Shown here piece by piece: positions 51,248-54,930 of a stretch of DNA of 54,930 nt (its first letter is position 1; the number at the start of each line of letters is the position of its first letter). Under the pieces are notes generated by a model, which was not told the DNA's origin, searched no databases, and saw only the letters and a list, made by a program, of their open reading frames with translations. The translations under genes and the position numbers were made by a program. The stretch is from Gammaproteobacteria bacterium (lineage in GTDB: Bacteria > Pseudomonadota > Gammaproteobacteria > SZUA-229), in assembly GCA_026995045.1 (NCBI GenBank), contig JALWPK010000187.1, forward strand, positions 1 through 54,930, in the 5' to 3' direction.

Positions 51248-51817
51248 ATGAAACGTCTGCGTTTGCTTTTCCCGCTAGTGTTGCTGTTTGCAGCCTCTCG
51301 CGCCAGCGCGCTCGGCATGTATTTTGAGGGAGGCTTGTACTTTGGCGGCGATGATCTGGTCAGGGTAACCTTCACCGATGGCAGTTCGGAACCCATCCAG
51401 GCGGGCCGTTTGTTCAGTCTGGCCATCGGTGTGACGGAGCAAATCAGTTACAACGTCCAGGGCAGGGTGTCGCTTGGTTACAAATACGACTTCATCAAGG
51501 CGGACAATGGCACGGTTTCTTTTTCCCGCATGCCGCTGGATATTCTCGCCATGTACTACAAGCGCCAGTGGATGTTTGGAGGTGGCCTGACCTTCCATCT
51601 TTCACCCGAGGTTGAAGTGGATGTCACGCCTTCGACCGCAGGGCCGCCAGCTTATGACGACGCATACGGACTGGTGCTGGCGTTCGATTACAATACCTAT
51701 GGATATTATCAACGCGACTGGTATCTTGGCGGTCGCGTGACGCTCATCAATTACAAAAACACCACCGGTTCCTTCAGCGGCAACAGCGTGGGGGTCGTGT
51801 TTGGCTATATGTTCTAG
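51248..51817 (+). CDS. Putative outer-membrane beta-barrel protein, tandem copy A
   Basis: The 189-residue protein has a signal peptide ending near RASA. The mature part has a clear beta-barrel pattern (YFEGGLYFGGDDLV, FTDGSSEPIQAGRL) and an aromatic C-terminus (VVFGYMF). It is paralogous to the next gene across its whole length. No named family is recognised. Confidence 0.7.
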   Translation: MKRLRLLFPLVLLFAASRASALGMYFEGGLYFGGDDLVRVTFTDGSSEPIQAGRLFSLAIGVTEQISYNVQGRVSLGYKYDFIKADNGTVSFSRMPLDILAMYYKRQWMFGGGLTFHLSPEVEVDVTPSTAGPPAYDDAYGLVLAFDYNTYGYYQRDWYLGGRVTLINYKNTTGSFSGNSVGVVFGYMF

Positions 51818-51969
51818 CCCGGTGTTTGCGCACAAACATGCAACCCTGTTATTTTTGCGATTCCATGATTGGCGGCCCTGTCGCGCGGAAACCGGTAGCG
51901 GGGGTTCACTGCGCCCGGTTTTTTGATATATTAGTCAGCACCTTTCAAAACCATTGACATGGAGGTTCC

Positions 51970-52542
51970 ATGAAAAAGCTTGCGACCCTGTTATTGTTTC
52001 CCCTGATTCTCCTCTCGGCGCGTTCTTACGCCGCCGGTGTGTATTTTGAAGGCGGCGTACATCTTGGTGGCGACACCCTGGTCGAAGTGGCATTTACCGA
52101 TGGCAGTACAGAAAAGATCAAGGCGGGCCAGTTATTGAGTCTGGCGATTGGCTGGCATATGGCTGTCACGGAAACAATGAATGCGCGGGTTTCGCTTGGT
52201 TACAAGGAGGATTCCATTTCCGCACAGAACGGCGATGTAACTTTTTCCAGGGTTCCTCTGGACTTCCTGTTGTTTACGCAAAATGGTTCATGGATGCTGG
52301 GCGGTGGTGTTACCTATCACCAGTCACCAAAGTTTAATGCCGATGCGGCGTCGATAGGTTTGCTGGGAACAGCCAAGCTGGATAACGCATTGGGTTTTGT
52401 GCTGGCTGCGGATTACGATACGCACGGTATGTTTGATCATTCCTGGTATATTGGCGGGCGTATTACGATTATTGATTACGAAAACCAGTTTGGCTCTGTC
52501 AGTGGTAACAGCATTGGTGTAGTGGTTGGTTATCTGTTTTAG
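51970..52542 (+). CDS. Putative outer-membrane beta-barrel protein, tandem copy B
   Basis: The 190-residue protein has a signal peptide (MKKLATLLLFPLILLSARSY). Its barrel follows copy A strand by strand, for example YFEGGVHLGGDTLVEVAFTD and SGNSIGVVVGYLF. A GGAGG site precedes ATG 51970. A duplication followed by divergence is the likely origin. It lies convergent to argE. Confidence 0.72.
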   Translation: MKKLATLLLFPLILLSARSYAAGVYFEGGVHLGGDTLVEVAFTDGSTEKIKAGQLLSLAIGWHMAVTETMNARVSLGYKEDSISAQNGDVTFSRVPLDFLLFTQNGSWMLGGGVTYHQSPKFNADAASIGLLGTAKLDNALGFVLAADYDTHGMFDHSWYIGGRITIIDYENQFGSVSGNSIGVVVGYLF

Positions 52543-52579
52543 AGTCATGGGCTGATGCCGGGCTGTCTGACAGCCTGCC

Positions 52580-53734
52580 TCAGAACGGATCCGGGTAGCA
52601 AAAGCGTTTTATCAAACGCTGCAGGGTATCCACATAAGGATTAATCGTCGCCAGCTCCAGATATTCATCCGGCTGATGCGCCTGCGCGATATTGCCGGGG
52701 CCGAGTACAATCGTATCGATGCCCATCGCGTTATAGAACGGCGCCTCCGTGCCAAAGGCGACCGCCTGTGATTCGCTGGCGGTGTGTTTTTCCACAAATT
52801 TCACCAGTTCGCTGCTGGCGGGTGTTTCCATGGCGTCAATACCGTCGAACAGCGGCGTGATTTCCAGCTTCACCGCATCTTTTTCCAGCAATGCCTGCAA
52901 ACGCTGTTGCAACTGTTGGGTCAGTTCCGCAATGCTGATGCCGGGAACCGGGCGAATGTCAATTTGCAGTTCACACTGGCCACAAATACGGTTGGGATTG
53001 TCACCGCCATGTATATGACCGAAGTTGAGCGTGGTAACCGGCACTTCAAACAACGGATTGTGATGTTGCTGTTGCAACTGTTGCCGCCATTGCAGCAAAT
53101 TACTCATCACACGGTGCATGGCTTCCATCGCATTGACGCCATAGGCCGGGTTGCTGGAATGCCCGGACTGACCGGTCAGGCGGATGCTTTGCATCATGAT
53201 GCCCTTATGCATGCGCACCGGTTTCAGCCCGGTGGGTTCACCGATAACCGCATAACGCACATTGCCCAACCCGCGCCGGGCGATGGCCTTGGCGCCATCC
53301 ATGCTGGTTTCCTCATCGCTGGTGGCGAGCACAATCAGCGGTTGTTGCAGTTTGTTGAGATCGAGCTCGCGTATTGCTTCCAGCACCAGTGCGAAAAATG
53401 ATTTCATGTCGGCGATGCCGAGCCCATAAAACCGGTTGTCCGCCTCTGTCAGTTTGAACGGATCATGTTGCCAGCGGCCGGCGTCGAACGGCACCGTGTC
53501 GGTGTGCCCGGCCAGCACCAGACCTGCATCACCCTTGCCGCGGCTGGCGATGAGGTTGTATTTGCCACCGGCATCATCAACCGTCTGGATTTCGCAGGCA
53601 AAGCCGAGCGCATCAAACCATTCGGACAGCATATCGATAACCGCCCGGTTGCTCTGGTCAATAGCCGGGTCGGTGCAGCTCACAGACGGCGTGCTGATGA
53701 GCCGGGACAGCAGGTTCGGGAGTGTGTCGGGCAT
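52580..53734 (-). CDS. argE: Acetylornithine deacetylase ArgE
   Basis: The 384-residue M20-family metallopeptidase has zinc ligands in LAGHTDTVPFD near 73, the catalytic Glu in TSDEETSMDG near 146 and GEPTGLKP near 169. The dimerisation domain follows (HKGIMMQSIRLTGQSGHSSNP, given by residues 182-202). It removes the acetyl group to give ornithine. It is the second arginine gene in this window, about 5 kb from argA. Confidence 0.95.
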   Translation of the reverse strand: MPDTLPNLLSRLISTPSVSCTDPAIDQSNRAVIDMLSEWFDALGFACEIQTVDDAGGKYNLIASRGKGDAGLVLAGHTDTVPFDAGRWQHDPFKLTEADNRFYGLGIADMKSFFALVLEAIRELDLNKLQQPLIVLATSDEETSMDGAKAIARRGLGNVRYAVIGEPTGLKPVRMHKGIMMQSIRLTGQSGHSSNPAYGVNAMEAMHRVMSNLLQWRQQLQQQHHNPLFEVPVTTLNFGHIHGGDNPNRICGQCELQIDIRPVPGISIAELTQQLQQRLQALLEKDAVKLEITPLFDGIDAMETPASSELVKFVEKHTASESQAVAFGTEAPFYNAMGIDTIVLGPGNIAQAHQPDEYLELATINPYVDTLQRLIKRFCYPDPF

Positions 53735-54361
53735 GGGGTAAGGATATAGCGGACGGGCGAGGTTAACCAGTGGTTTTTTTATTACGAGGAGCGCAGCGAC
53801 GTGGTAATCAAGAAGCGGAAATAAACAGATGTGAACATACTATAAGGCTAATAGGTGGCTCTCCCTCTGTCGCTTGCCGAAAATTTCCCGAACCCAGGGT
53901 CAAAATGCCAGGGAAGGCATTTTGAGTTCAGTTCGCAGGGAGGCGAATCTGAACGACCCGGAAGTGGAGTGATGAAATATCATTAAAAATAGACAAGTTA
54001 TTCTGCCCCTGAAAATTTTCGGGAACCCGCACGTTTTTTGTGCGGGCAAGCGAGTGAGGGCAGCCTTTTTTTGCCTTCTTTTTTGTGGCTGTAGACAAAA
54101 AAGAAGGTCGCCGTCAAGGCGAAACCAGGAATATCAACAAACAGATCAACTTGTCACAAGCTCACCAACTTCCACAGCTTGCTTCACGATATCCCATCGT
54201 TTGATTCGTTAACGCTACATCCCTGTAGTGCTGCCGCTACGTCGCTGTACTCCTCACGATGACGTAAAAGATAAATTCAGTCGCCATTATTGCACGGCAC
54301 ACAATGACAAGAATGCAGTAGATGTGATAAATGCAGGCCCGTGTTATATAGTAACGTTACC
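53735..54361. repeat. 627-base gene-free stretch with many hairpins and inverted repeats
   Basis: No reading frame with coding character is seen. The stretch holds an ATTAC/GTAAT-ended unit (53781-53808) and a degenerate inverted copy at 54229-54262. It also holds hairpins at 53901-53924 (9-bp perfect), 53926-53954, 54026-54046 (7-bp) and 54074-54107 (13-bp perfect). An outer pair of 16-base arms at 53863-53878 and 54045-54060 (14 of 16 matched) encloses most of them. It looks like accumulated palindromic repeats or one structured RNA or DNA element. Confidence 0.6.
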
Positions 54362-54930
54362 ATGCCTGCCAATGACCCCATCATACCCGCCGCACTGCTG
54401 GAACAGGTTCCTGATACGCTTCACGCCAGTGTGAAAATTCACTGGCAGCATTGGCGCGATGCCTGTGAACAACAGCAGATAGCCAGTGATGATGTGGAGC
54501 TGTCTGTGCTGGGCAGGCTGTGGGCGTGCAGTGAGTTTGTTGCGCGCCAGTGCGCGCGTTTCCCGGAGTTTGCCAAAACCGTATTGCGGGAATTGCCAGG
54601 TGGCTTGCCCGCGGTGGATTATCGGCAGGCGCTTTTCGGTTTGCTGGAGAGCGCTGACTCGAATGATGACTTGCGGCGCTGCCTGCGCATTTACCGTAAC
54701 CAGCAGATGTTGCGCATCGCAATGCATGACTTGTATGGCGTGACGGCGATTGAGGATTTGCTTCAGCATCAAAGCGATCTGGCCAGCGTTATCGTGGACT
54801 TGACCGCGCAATATTTGCACCGGAATCTGGTGCGAGAGCTGGGCGCGCCGCGCAATGCTGAGGGAGAGGAGCAGCAATTGCTGGTGCTGGCGATGGGCAA
54901 GCTGGGCGGTGGCGAACTCAATTTTTCCTC
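54362..54930 (+). CDS. glnE: Glutamine synthetase adenylyltransferase, N-terminal part (cut by window edge)
   Basis: The frame opens at ATG 54362 and continues past the window end. The 189 visible residues include LRIYRNQQMLRIAMHDLYG near 120 and end in LLVLAMGKLGGGELNFSS, the nucleotidyltransferase signature of the GlnE family. GlnE adds and removes AMP on glutamine synthetase in response to PII. A clear Shine-Dalgarno is not seen; a GTAACGTTAC palindrome lies just before the start. Confidence 0.92.
   Translation, partial: MPANDPIIPAALLEQVPDTLHASVKIHWQHWRDACEQQQIASDDVELSVLGRLWACSEFVARQCARFPEFAKTVLRELPGGLPAVDYRQALFGLLESADSNDDLRRCLRIYRNQQMLRIAMHDLYGVTAIEDLLQHQSDLASVIVDLTAQYLHRNLVRELGAPRNAEGEEQQLLVLAMGKLGGGELNFS

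Noticed and set aside
1..54930. tRNA, rRNA, integrase or transposase genes
   Set aside because: No cloverleaf, no rRNA block and no recombinase motif seen by eye; none is claimed.

Overview
The window is 54.9 kb of a gammaproteobacterial chromosome with dense, short-spaced operons and a moderate GC content by eye. The lineage call rests on three things: the mrdA-rodA-mltB-rlpA-dacA-dat-ybeD-lipB-lipA gene order, the lexA/Y-polymerase and zur/znu loci, and many envelope families (YfaZ, MipA/OmpV, TorF, Omp85, RlpA). A CbbY-type phosphatase, a TauE/SafE exporter, a diheme cytochrome c peroxidase and a DUF6502/DUF5666 pair fit an environmental, possibly sulfur-oxidising or autotrophic relative. 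Rubisco and Sox genes are not in the window, so that last point is inference.

Layout. 0-10.6 kb: glycolate-oxidase-type flavoprotein, an NDUFA9-like reductase, Omp85 and YfaZ outer-membrane proteins, MazG, a DsbA-like oxidoreductase, MipA, a degenerate EAL protein, TauE, CbbY and a hydroxyisobutyrate-dehydrogenase-like enzyme. 10.6-19 kb: a second EAL protein, the DUF5666/DUF6502 pair behind a palindromic promoter, an ABC exporter coupled to a beta-barrel gene, cytochrome c peroxidase, thioredoxin, a mobile-looking hairpin and a TorF porin. 19-24.7 kb: an ECF sigma factor, its anti-sigma factor and a subtilase, then a GGDEF-like protein and an adenylate kinase with a long lysine-rich, histone-H1-like tail. 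24.9-34 kb: the cell-elongation and peptidoglycan operon running into lipoate synthesis and a glutaredoxin-like protein. 34-36.4 kb: a palindromic repeat, a NUDIX hydrolase and three toxin-antitoxin or antitoxin units. 36.4-42 kb: SOS genes (lexA, Y-family polymerase), YjbQ, and the zinc uptake regulon built around one Zur box. 42-46.2 kb: an EAL protein, a second ECF sigma factor, a membrane protein in anti-sigma position, a very Asp-rich exported protein and a TPR-plus-barrel outer-membrane protein. 46.4-54.9 kb: plsC, nadC, argA, ilvD, two tandem paralogous barrel proteins, argE, a 627-base gene-free stretch full of hairpins, and the start of glnE.

How the parts work together. Housekeeping blocks (elongasome, lipoate, Arg/Ile-Val/NAD synthesis) alternate with envelope-signalling blocks. 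Two ECF sigma loci, three stand-alone EAL proteins and one atypical GGDEF protein suggest that envelope state and cyclic-di-GMP signalling are linked here. The most unusual items are the adenylate kinase with the H1-like tail, the sigma/anti-sigma/subtilase trio in which the anti-sigma periplasmic domain looks like a subtilase propeptide, and the EAL-sigma-anti-sigma-acidic-protein cluster at 43.5-46.2 kb.
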